From contig NZ_JAKGBW010000010.1 of the NCBI RefSeq assembly GCF_021556485.1, forward strand, positions 1 to 64,000: 64,000 nt of DNA. The letters run 5' to 3'. Under the pieces are notes generated by a model. It had not been told where the DNA came from, searched no databases, and saw only the letters and a program-made list of their open reading frames with translations. The DNA is from Oceanobacillus alkalisoli. GTDB lineage: Bacteria; Bacillota; Bacilli; Bacillales; Amphibacillaceae. Position 1 is the stretch's first letter. Every line of letters begins with the position of its first letter. Positions 55,981-63,434 of the stretch are shown here, piece after piece. Both the position numbers and the translations under genes were made by a program.

Positions 55981-56096
55981 AATGAATTTCATAATAAGGA
56001 TTTACCGCTCCTTCGCCACAACATGTAGTTGCGTAGAAGCTTTCTTAACTACATGCTGTGGCGAAGGAGCCGTTTTTGTTAATTATGAAATTCATT
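55981..56096. repeat. R5 element, copy 2 (MITE-like)
   Basis: 116 bp with termini identical to copy 1 (AATGAATTTCATAAT / ATTATGAAATTCATT). The internal hairpin is near perfect: GCTCCTTCGCCACA...CATGTAGTT faces AACTACATG...TGTGGCGAAGGAGC. It lies 8 bases after the aldolase stop. Confidence 0.85.
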
Positions 56097-56128
56097 AACC
56101 TATTGATGTGATAACCAACAACTGATAC

Positions 56129-56152
56129 GGTTATACACATAAGTATATAACC
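56129..56152. promoter_or_regulatory. Remnant GntR-type operator
   Basis: GGTTATAC / GTATATAACC inverted repeat, similar in form to the operator at 14501-14537. It precedes the collapsed ABC operon, so it is probably a relic of a second YtrA-type operator. Confidence 0.5.
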
Positions 56153-56178
56153 ACATTACCAGAACGATCAAAGGAGGG

Positions 56179-56941
56179 ATGTGGGAACCATCCTCAGGCA
56201 AAATGCTCATCAATGGAGAAGCTCCATTTGAAAATGCGGAAATCATGCAGCAAGTTGCTTTCCTGTACAGTAAAGATAATAGCGGAGAGACCGATAATGT
56301 AAAGACATTGCTGAAAAGTTTACATTTACAATCATGCCTTCGTTGCGAGCAATGTATATATACTTGTGATCGGGATTGTTGTCATTTCATTTATGCCGTA
56401 TTTTGTAGAGATGGGAGTAACACGGAAAAATTATTTTTATGGGAATACAATCGCAAGTCTCTGTCTATCCATATTAATTCCAGTCTTTGCTTATGTACTC
56501 ACAATTTTTGAGAAATTGATTTTAGGTAATTTTAAAGAACCGAATTTTAATATCAAATCCGCTGCAGATGGCAATTTCATTGGCGATTTGTTGCAAAGTA
56601 TTTTAATTACGCCTTATGTTGATGTGGAGACGAATATATTGCTGTCCCTTGCAGTGTTTAGTTTAAATATCTTTGCATTTTATTTGATCGGCTCGTTGAT
56701 TGGTGCAGCATTTTATCGGCTTGGGGTGATCGGCGGGATTTTAGTTATCGCCATCGGCATCGTCCTTATTACTGCAAAAGACTCCATGCAGCGTATCGAA
56801 ATGGACTTGCCGCTGTTTGAAACCTATGCCTTCTTTGATGCAGTTCCAAGTAATATTGCTTATATACTACTTGTGGTTGTCATGCTCATTCCACTAATCC
56901 TTATTCGAACATTGATAAAAAGAGCACCGATTAAAATCTAA
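56179..56941 (+). pseudogene. Collapsed ABC transporter operon (ATPase fragment joined to permease fragment)
   Basis: Residues from 56179 (MWEPSSGKMLINGEAPFENA) are the segment just after Walker A of an ABC ATPase. After about 45 codons the ATPase ends. Near 56325 a +1 frame begins that encodes the C-terminal two thirds of an ABC-2 type permease (NHAFVASNVYILVIGIVVIS, YFVEMGVTRKNYFYGNTIAS, several helices) to 56941. A large internal deletion has fused the two genes out of frame; the ATPase N-terminus is also gone. The reading frame at 56366-56941 could still give a short membrane protein, but no ribosome site is evident. Confidence 0.8.
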
Positions 56942-56968
56942 AAAAGAGGGGTCAGCTCCCCTCTTTTT
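56941..56968. terminator. Bidirectional terminator
   Basis: AAAAAGAGGGG / CCCCTCTTTTT between the permease relic and the MATE gene. Confidence 0.92.
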
Positions 56969-58332
56969 CATATTGTCTCTGCTTCTGTTTTAACTAACTT
57001 TTTCCTTAACCATGGCTGGGATTTCCAGCGACGGTAGGCAAAAATGCCACGGAACCACTCGTCGACACCTTGCGCAAGCCACACACCGAGTAATCCAAGG
57101 CCGAAATGAATACCGAAGACATAACTTAGGACAACGGCAAGGCCCCACATGGAGATGACACCAATTACAACAGGGAAACGAACGTCCCCGACTGATTTCA
57201 AGGACCCCATCAAGACCATATTCACAGCACGACCCGGCTCGATAAACACAATCGCCCAAAGGACTGGAATTGCAACTGCAATAATTACCGGATCACTTGT
57301 AAACAGACCAAGCAGACCTTTTCCGGTTAATGCGATAATCAGTGAAATGGCAAGCGAAACAGAGACGGCAATCCGCAATGTTTTCAACCCCCGCTTCAAT
57401 GTTCGCTCATACATCCCTGCTCCAATATAGCGTGCCACTAAGAGTTGGGTCCCTTGGGAAATCGCCATTGTAAACATGAAACAAAACATCGATATATTTA
57501 AAATATAAACTCGTGCAGCAAGTGCCGCATCTCCAATGAGCGCTACGAATCCCGTAATCACCACCTGCGAGAACTGATAAGATAGCTGCTCTCCAGCAGA
57601 TGGTACTCCAATCCCCATCAGATTCTTAATGTTTTTCTTATCAATTTTAATGATGTCTTGGAGGCCGAATTTAATCGCGAGTCGTTTATACACGAATACA
57701 AGTAATGCTAGGACAAGGAATATCCGAGCAACAATAATAGAAACGGAAACTCCGACAACCCCTGTCACCGGAAGGCCGAACAACCCATGGATTGCAATAA
57801 AGAATCCAGCGATACTAATTATATTCATAATTACCGTAACAAACATCGTTTCCCTTGTATAACCGTGACTTCTCAATACAGCACTAAGCGCCAGAGCGAC
57901 AGCTTCAATACAGAGAGAAAGTCCTGTAATTGCGAGAAATGAATACGCATAATCATATACCGCACCACTCAACCCGTAAAGACTTAAAAATATACCGCCA
58001 AATGCGATTACAATAATCGTCATCACGATACCGACCCAGAAATTCAGCCCGAACGCTGACCTGGCGTAATCCCGCGCGGTTTTTATCTCGTTCGCGCCAA
58101 GATTTTGTCCGATTAGAATCGTCGCTCCGACAGCCGTCACATTAAAAAGAATAATAAAAATGTTAATAATCTGGTTCGCTACACCTACACCAGCAACAGC
58201 CTGATCGGAGTAGCTACTTAATATAAATGTTGCAAGAATCCCCACGCTCATATGAAGAGAGATTTCAATAAAAAGTGGCCATGTAATATTAAACAGCGAC
58301 TGTTCTTGATATTTATTTTTTTCTATATTCAA
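56968..58332 (-). CDS. MATE family efflux transporter
   Basis: 454 residues, twelve membrane helices, two MatE repeats. Antiports Na+ or H+ against cationic drugs or metabolites. The start is placed at TTG 58332, which has AAGGAGG 11 bases upstream; GTG at 58353 lies upstream of that site. Preceded by an attenuator-like leader (58333-58521), so expression may respond to a ligand. Confidence 0.88.
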   Translation of the reverse strand: MNIEKNKYQEQSLFNITWPLFIEISLHMSVGILATFILSSYSDQAVAGVGVANQIINIFIILFNVTAVGATILIGQNLGANEIKTARDYARSAFGLNFWVGIVMTIIVIAFGGIFLSLYGLSGAVYDYAYSFLAITGLSLCIEAVALALSAVLRSHGYTRETMFVTVIMNIISIAGFFIAIHGLFGLPVTGVVGVSVSIIVARIFLVLALLVFVYKRLAIKFGLQDIIKIDKKNIKNLMGIGVPSAGEQLSYQFSQVVITGFVALIGDAALAARVYILNISMFCFMFTMAISQGTQLLVARYIGAGMYERTLKRGLKTLRIAVSVSLAISLIIALTGKGLLGLFTSDPVIIAVAIPVLWAIVFIEPGRAVNMVLMGSLKSVGDVRFPVVIGVISMWGLAVVLSYVFGIHFGLGLLGVWLAQGVDEWFRGIFAYRRWKSQPWLRKKLVKTEAETI

Positions 58333-58400
58333 TTGAAATCGTTCCTCCTTCACCTATTAATTTTTAAAAATTCCAACAACCTATCATAATTTCTTACCAG

Positions 58401-58521
58401 TAAAAAAGACCGCCCGAAAATCCGTAATTAAATACACGAACTCTCGCAGGCAGCCATTGGCATCGGTGTTATGTCACTAAAATCTCTCTAGCGTAAGGGT
58501 TTGTATTTGATTATTTTCCAT
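58401..58521 (-). ncRNA. Candidate riboswitch/attenuator leader of the MATE gene
   Basis: Minus-strand transcript starting near 58521. A P1-like stem AAATAC (58508-58503) / GTATTT (58435-58430) encloses about 67 bases. A terminator can form between GGCTGCCTG (58455-58447) and CGGGCGGTC (58416-58408), nine pairs including G-U, followed by six Ts (58407-58402). The terminator's left arm lies inside the P1-closed domain, so folding of the two could compete. The terminator stands about 70 bases before the MATE start. I do not recognise the aptamer as guanidine, purine, SAM, TPP, FMN, preQ1 or fluoride type. Confidence 0.55.
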
Positions 58522-58527
58522 TAGAAT

Positions 58528-58557
58528 ATTATATCATAGGTGAATTAATTATTTCAA
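58528..58557 (-). promoter_or_regulatory. Promoter of the MATE leader
   Basis: TTGAAA (58557-58552), 18-base spacer, TATAAT (58533-58528) on the minus strand. Confidence 0.75.
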
Positions 58558-58630
58558 TGATTTTTCAATAAATATTTTCCCAGCTGTTGCTGGTCTCTTT
58601 ATGCATGTAATGTATAATTAACTTTTGACA

Positions 58631-58875
58631 TTATAATCCTAATTTAGCTTTAACATCTTCTGCCGTGAGCCATCCTTCTTTCCTACCTGATTTTCTCCCA
58701 CTTCTAAACTAGCTAATCACTTCACCGTTGCTTTAAGCTTATCTAGATCAACTGATTTTAAAATTGCATACTCTCCTCGACCATTTCGGGTTCAACACAC
58801 TGGATTGTTTTCTTTCACTTCATTCCGAACTTCTGTATGGTTTCTTAAATCGGAAACTGGTTTAATCTTTGACAT
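58631..58875 (-). pseudogene. Decayed Phd/YefM-type antitoxin gene
   Basis: Reading from ATG 58875: MSKIKPVSDLRNHTEVRNEV, ENNPVC then stop, then TRNGRGEYAILKSVDLDKL, a second in-frame stop near the expected LL, LASLEVGE, and after a frame change RKEGWLTAEDVKAKLGL. This is the Phd/YefM antitoxin pattern (xKPVSDLRN...V..N.PV.LTKNGRG.Y.I) broken by two stops and one frameshift. GGAGAA precedes the start. No intact RelE/ParE-type toxin follows downstream. Confidence 0.8.
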
Positions 58876-58972
58876 TATATCTTCTCCTTATCATTATCAC
58901 ACGCATTCCAACGTCAACTAACAACTTGCATTAGCACGTTTAGACGCAGCAATTAATTCTAATGATAACGAT

Positions 58973-59005
58973 AAAACAGGACTCCTATTTATAGAAGTCC
59001 TGTTT
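58973..59005 (-). terminator. Terminator after sat
   Basis: AAACAGGACT / AGTCCTGTTT stem followed by TT on the minus strand. Confidence 0.85.
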
Positions 59006-59035
59006 ACATCTATGCATGAACAATCCATATATTAC

Positions 59036-60751
59036 TTATTCATCACTTCCTCGATAGCGCGCATACGGCAGTGAATTCCATGTGCGATAATCCAACTGAT
59101 CTTTCCCTATCGGAGTGGATAAATCATCGAACATCTTCTGGGCAACTTCGAGTTCTTTCGCCGCTTCCTGTTTATCTTGATACATGAACTCATCTGATGC
59201 ACTTTCTGTTGCCTGATCCACCTTCTCCTCTAAGTTCCGAACGACCATTTCCTGATGTCTGTGAATGGCCTCGCGTGCTTCCGTCACCCAGTCATCCTGC
59301 ACCGAACGATTCATATCCGTCACATAGGTAAATTCATTATAAATATCCCGGTACACTCGGTCAGCGTTCTCTCGTACATCTCGAATGACCCCCACTAAAT
59401 CTTCTATTGTTAGTCGCTGCGCCTCCAACGCTTGGGCGCGCTCCGCACCACCGAGCCGCTCATGTTTTAAATAAAACGGGAAGATACTTTTAATCGTCTT
59501 ACCGACTGGATTAATCGCCATCTGGTTCTCATCCATCCCCTTTGGCTGAATTCCTTGCATCGCAATCCGAGCCGATTCCGGACGAACGATTTCTTTTGGT
59601 GGCAAAACCCCATAGCGTAAAAGTTCACGAATTCCTGTGCCGGAAATATTAATCCGATATTTCCCTTCATGCGGACAAGTATGTTCTGTTGCCGCGCTAT
59701 CACAGCGCGTACAGTAAAACACTTCCTGAAAAAGCCGGATATCGATCCCTAATTCCTCTGGTTTAAACGTATCAAAAATCGTATGAGCTGCATACTTATC
59801 ATAGAAATCCCCAATTCCAGCATGGTCCCTGCCAATTAATGCATGCGTACAGCCATAGTTTTTCATAATTAAGGCATGGAGCACAGCCTCGCGGGGCCCT
59901 GCAAAAATATAAGTTACCCGCAGCGGTGCAAGGATTGTTCTTTCTTTCGGATAATAGGTTTCAAGCACACTACGGTAAGCAAGCATCCGGAACTCATGAC
60001 GGGTGTATTCCCGTTTCGCCATTTCGACAAGCGGCTGGACAAATAATCCATCCAGCTCCTCCAATGCATTTCGGTGGATATACTCATGTCCTCGGTGCAA
60101 AGGATTAGCTCCTGTAATAAAACCTCCTACTGTCGTAAATTTTTTCTCTTCGTAAAAGAGTTTCCATGTATCTTTCGGTTCCATCCTGATTCCTTCAAAC
60201 GGTCCCCAATGTACACGGCGCAATAATTGAATCGGCCCACCAAGTGCCGTATCCCCCATCCTCCGGTAAATCGCATCTACCCCCGGGTGGCTCCTGTCCG
60301 TCGTATCAAATAGATGCAGCGCGCGGAATTCCCGGTCATAATCAAAGATGTCTTCAATTTTAAGGATTGCTACTGCTTCTTTTGTATGATCTGCCAGTGC
60401 TATTTCATCGCCAATATTCAAGGATTTGATAATTTCTTTATTTTTATCCCCAATCGGTGCGAAACTTAGTGGAACCGGCCAGACAACCCCGCTCTTTAAT
60501 CTCCCTTCCGTAAGTACAGATTTATAGTCTCCTTCGCTCATAAACCCCTTGTTTGGTGAAAGTACACCAGTTGCAATCATTTCTAAGGTAATGACGGCTT
60601 CGAGATCCACAACAATCGTTGGTAAATACTTTGCCCTTTCAATTGCTTCCTCAAGTGCTTCTCCTATTAACACTTGATTAACTAACTCACCGCCGTGTGG
60701 TTGTTGCGGGTAAGTTGTCATCTTTGTTTGATCGATCACCTTTTGACTCAT
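59036..60751 (-). CDS. sat: ATP sulfurylase homologue with C-terminal extension
   Basis: 571 residues; ordinary bacterial Sat is about 380-400. N-terminal PUA-like domain begins PHGGELVNQVL. The catalytic domain has GFITGANPLHRGHEYIHRNA where normal enzymes read QTRNPxHRxHE: the sulfate-contacting Gln and Arg are not at their usual places. The nucleotide site ALIGRDHAGIGDFYDKYAAH and a zinc group CTRCDSAATEHTCPHEGKY are intact. Residues ~400-571 form an additional helical, charged domain with no P-loop, so it is not an APS kinase. Lone gene, no cysH/cysC nearby. GGAGGAAG before ATG. Confidence 0.8.
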   Translation of the reverse strand: MSQKVIDQTKMTTYPQQPHGGELVNQVLIGEALEEAIERAKYLPTIVVDLEAVITLEMIATGVLSPNKGFMSEGDYKSVLTEGRLKSGVVWPVPLSFAPIGDKNKEIIKSLNIGDEIALADHTKEAVAILKIEDIFDYDREFRALHLFDTTDRSHPGVDAIYRRMGDTALGGPIQLLRRVHWGPFEGIRMEPKDTWKLFYEEKKFTTVGGFITGANPLHRGHEYIHRNALEELDGLFVQPLVEMAKREYTRHEFRMLAYRSVLETYYPKERTILAPLRVTYIFAGPREAVLHALIMKNYGCTHALIGRDHAGIGDFYDKYAAHTIFDTFKPEELGIDIRLFQEVFYCTRCDSAATEHTCPHEGKYRINISGTGIRELLRYGVLPPKEIVRPESARIAMQGIQPKGMDENQMAINPVGKTIKSIFPFYLKHERLGGAERAQALEAQRLTIEDLVGVIRDVRENADRVYRDIYNEFTYVTDMNRSVQDDWVTEAREAIHRHQEMVVRNLEEKVDQATESASDEFMYQDKQEAAKELEVAQKMFDDLSTPIGKDQLDYRTWNSLPYARYRGSDE

Positions 60752-60890
60752 CAGTCTTCCTCCTTATTTATCTCTATCGTTATAACTTATGAATTTAACT
60801 AGCACAGTTGAAAAGCCAAAGCTATAGCAAATCAACCCAATCAAACATTCCTGCTGAATAAAGCGCCCCCTAAACATGAACCAAACAGCC

Positions 60891-61334
60891 GATCGCTTTC
60901 ATACAGCGTAAGTGTCCGAAACTCACTTCTGGAGGTCCGCAGTCCAGACACCTCTCGCACCTGCTGAGCGGCTGGTGAGCCTCCTCAGGTTGAGCATTAA
61001 GGGGCTCACCAAGCCTATCCTCCCGCAGGAGTCTCGAGGTGTCTGGACTGCTACCAGGAAAGGCCATATTGGGATCATCGTTTGATGTGCTGGAAAGGTA
61101 TTATCCTTATCGTAGCGGAATAATTTCTATTTAAAATAATCATCTCTACCAGTTCAGTTGCCCGGTGGACGGTGACTCCTGCGGGAACAGCACGAGTCTG
61201 GAGACCCCTTAGTGCTCAGCCCGAGGAGCTCTAGCAGTGCCTAAGGATGCGCATCCGTCCACCGGGAAACTGAACGGCGATTAAAGAGCGAACCATGAGA
61301 ACGTGCAAAATACTTATGCTGTATGAAAGCAATC
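60891..61334. repeat. R3 composite palindromic element, copy 2
   Basis: Same termini (GATCGCTTTCATACAGCGTA / GCTGTATGAAAGCAATC) and same outer stems as copy 1. The tips differ: first hairpin tip is GAGCATTAAGGGGCTC and second tip is CCCCTTAGTGCTC, again complementary to each other. It fills the 640-bp gap between sat and actP. Confidence 0.85.
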
Positions 61335-61417
61335 AGCTGCTGGTTTTGCGAAAGGGTAGTTGGTTCGTTCAGGCTGTGAATGTTTAGTTAAGAATATATG
61401 ATCATACATTCCCTTCT

Positions 61418-62953
61418 TTAGTTTGCATCCCGGTATCCTGTATTTGCTTTAACCTTTACTTCAGCATAACGGACTGCATTATATTCTTTTGATAGCAAGG
61501 TACCTATAATACCAGCAAGAAAACCTAGTGGAACACTGACAATTGCTGGGTTATCGATAGGGAATATCGGTTCCCCAACAAATAATGCCGCTCCCTCTAC
61601 TGGTGAGAATACACTCGGACTCATCGAAACGAGGATGAGAGCAGAGAATAAACCGGTCAATAATGCGGATACAGCACCAGCCGTATTAAAACGCTTCCAA
61701 TATACCGTGTATAAAATAACCGGCAAGTTGGCGCTTGCTGCAATGCAGAACGCTAAGGACACAAGAAACGCAACGTTTAAATATTGTGCACCTAATGCAA
61801 GCGCAATGGATAGGACGGATACTGCTAAAGAAGCATAACGAGCTGCGAGCATTTGCTCCCGGTCCGTCACTTTTCCTTTTTTAATAATCTCTCCATAAAC
61901 GTCATGGGCAAAAGCAGACGCCCCGGACAGAACCAGCCCTGCCACAACAGCTAAAATTGTTGCAAAGGCAACGGCACTAATAAATGCAAATAGAATATTC
62001 CCCCCAATGGCTTGTGCAAGAAGTGGCGCTGCCATATTACCACCCGGGTTCGCTGCAAGAATCGAATCTTGCCCGACAAATGCAGCCGCTCCAAAACCTA
62101 GGAATAAAGTTAAAATATAAAAAAGACCAATTGTCCAGGTCGCCGTAATGACAGAGCTTCTCGCTGTTTTAGCGTCTTTCACCGTGAAAAATCGCATGAG
62201 GATATGCGGTAAGCCTGCAGTTCCTAAGACAAGTGCGACCATTAATGATATCGTGCTTAATGGATCGGTATAAAGAACTCCCGGTTTTAGATAATCTGCA
62301 CCATGGGATGTCGCCGTCTTTACAGCCGTGAACATGGACGAAATATTGAAATTGAAATGGTATAATACTAAGAAAGAAATAATAAACATCCCTGCCATTA
62401 AGAGGACAGCTTTCGTAATTTGAACCCAGCTCGTTGCAATCATTCCGCCAAAAAGTACGTAAATCGTCATCATCACACCAACAATAAGAACCGCAATCCA
62501 GTAATCAATCCCAAACAGCAGCTGGATTAATGCACCTGCACCGACAAGCTGGGCAATCATATAAAATAATACAATCGTTATCGTACTTAGTGCTGCTGCA
62601 CCTCTAATCTTCTTTGCATCGAACCTGGCATTGATCATATCGGCAATCGTATATTTACCAAGGTTCCGCAGCGGTTCTGCGACGAGAAACAGGACAACTA
62701 AATAGGCAATGAGAAAACCGATACTGTAGAAAAATCCATCAAATCCATTGAGGGCTATCATCCCTGCTATTCCCAGGAATGAAGCTGCAGAAAGATAATC
62801 CCCTGCAATTGCCAATCCATTTTGCCAACCAGTCAATCCCCCTCCGGCTGTATAGAAATCCCCAGTGCTTTTCGTACGTTTTGCAGCATAGTAAGTAATG
62901 AAAAGTGTTAAGATGACAATAGCGAGGAATAGGATAACGACGGTGGCATCCAT
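61418..62953 (-). CDS. actP: Sodium:solute symporter, acetate/pyruvate permease type (ActP)
   Basis: 511 residues, 13 predicted membrane helices, SSS family. FYTAGGGLTGWQNGLAIAGDYLSAASFLG, ARFDAKKIRGAAALST and GTAGLPHILMRFFTVKDAKTARSS are ActP/YwcA features, given here in shortened form: GLAIAGDYLSAASFLG and GLPHILMRFFTV. Imports small monocarboxylates. ATG 62953 overlaps the stop of the DUF485 gene (TGATG) with GGAGG 9 bases upstream. It forms an operon with it, and a LytTR regulator gene lies just upstream. Confidence 0.9.
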   Translation of the reverse strand: MDATVVILFLAIVILTLFITYYAAKRTKSTGDFYTAGGGLTGWQNGLAIAGDYLSAASFLGIAGMIALNGFDGFFYSIGFLIAYLVVLFLVAEPLRNLGKYTIADMINARFDAKKIRGAAALSTITIVLFYMIAQLVGAGALIQLLFGIDYWIAVLIVGVMMTIYVLFGGMIATSWVQITKAVLLMAGMFIISFLVLYHFNFNISSMFTAVKTATSHGADYLKPGVLYTDPLSTISLMVALVLGTAGLPHILMRFFTVKDAKTARSSVITATWTIGLFYILTLFLGFGAAAFVGQDSILAANPGGNMAAPLLAQAIGGNILFAFISAVAFATILAVVAGLVLSGASAFAHDVYGEIIKKGKVTDREQMLAARYASLAVSVLSIALALGAQYLNVAFLVSLAFCIAASANLPVILYTVYWKRFNTAGAVSALLTGLFSALILVSMSPSVFSPVEGAALFVGEPIFPIDNPAIVSVPLGFLAGIIGTLLSKEYNAVRYAEVKVKANTGYRDAN

Positions 62954-63303
62954 CAACGATTACCTCCTTCGTCCAATTGGTCCTTCACTATTTCTTCGGC
63001 CATTTCATCGAAGCGGTTGGCTCTTTTTACGTAAATTGTACTTAGCACCCAAGTCATTATAAATTGAGAAAGTGCAAATACCCAAACCCAAGATATATCA
63101 CCAAAAAATGATGTATTTAGGAATGTTGTATATGACGTCAGAATCGGAAGCGTAAAGTAAAATACCAGAAAGAAAATCGTCATTGGAACAATAAATTTCT
63201 TTTTCGCATGCATGAAGTTTTTAAACTGCCGACTTTCCTCCACTTTAACAAAATCGATTGGTTCTTTTTGTTTGCGCGTAACAGTAACCGGTTGTGTGCT
63301 CAT
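62953..63303 (-). CDS. DUF485 membrane subunit
   Basis: 116 residues with two membrane helices (about 36-58 and 70-92) and the FALSQFIMTWVLSTIYVKRANRFD DUF485 signature, shortened: FIMTWVLSTIYVKRA. DUF485 proteins accompany ActP-type symporters. ATG 63303 has AGAGGA 8 bases upstream; the longer start at 63345 lies before the cre site region and was rejected. Confidence 0.9.
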   Translation of the reverse strand: MSTQPVTVTRKQKEPIDFVKVEESRQFKNFMHAKKKFIVPMTIFFLVFYFTLPILTSYTTFLNTSFFGDISWVWVFALSQFIMTWVLSTIYVKRANRFDEMAEEIVKDQLDEGGNR

Positions 63304-63329
63304 TAAAAACATCCTCTCTACCTTAATTT

Positions 63330-63343
63330 TGAAAACGCTTACC
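63330..63343. promoter_or_regulatory. CcpA cre site
   Basis: TGAAAACGCTTACC matches the cre consensus TGWAANCGNTNWCA at all but the last base. It lies about 30 bases upstream of the DUF485 start and just downstream of a TATACT box (minus strand), a position where CcpA would block elongation. Carbon repression of acetate/pyruvate transport is expected. Confidence 0.75.
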
Positions 63344-63385
63344 AAGAGTATAGATAGTTTTTTTACTTTTGTTGTAAGTTTTTCG

Positions 63386-63414
63386 CAAATGGTAGATATT
63401 TCGGTGTGAATGGT
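63386..63414 (-). promoter_or_regulatory. Candidate LytTR binding site
   Basis: On the minus strand ACCATTCA (63414-63407), exactly 13 bases, then ACCATTTG (63393-63386). Two direct repeats spaced by two helical turns is the typical arrangement for LytTR regulators (for example the BtsR site, repeats with N13). It lies upstream of the presumed promoter of the DUF485-actP operon and immediately downstream of the LytTR gene. Confidence 0.6.
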
Positions 63415-63434
63415 TCGTATACACAGACAACTAG

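Noticed and set aside
59036-59550. Fusion of ATP sulfurylase to APS kinase.
   Set aside because: The C-terminal extension has no GxxGxGKST P-loop or other APS kinase motif.
60870-61067. 65-codon minus-strand frame (MAFPGSSPDTSRLLREDRLG).
   Set aside because: Same sequence family as frames in R3 copy 1; a repeat artefact.
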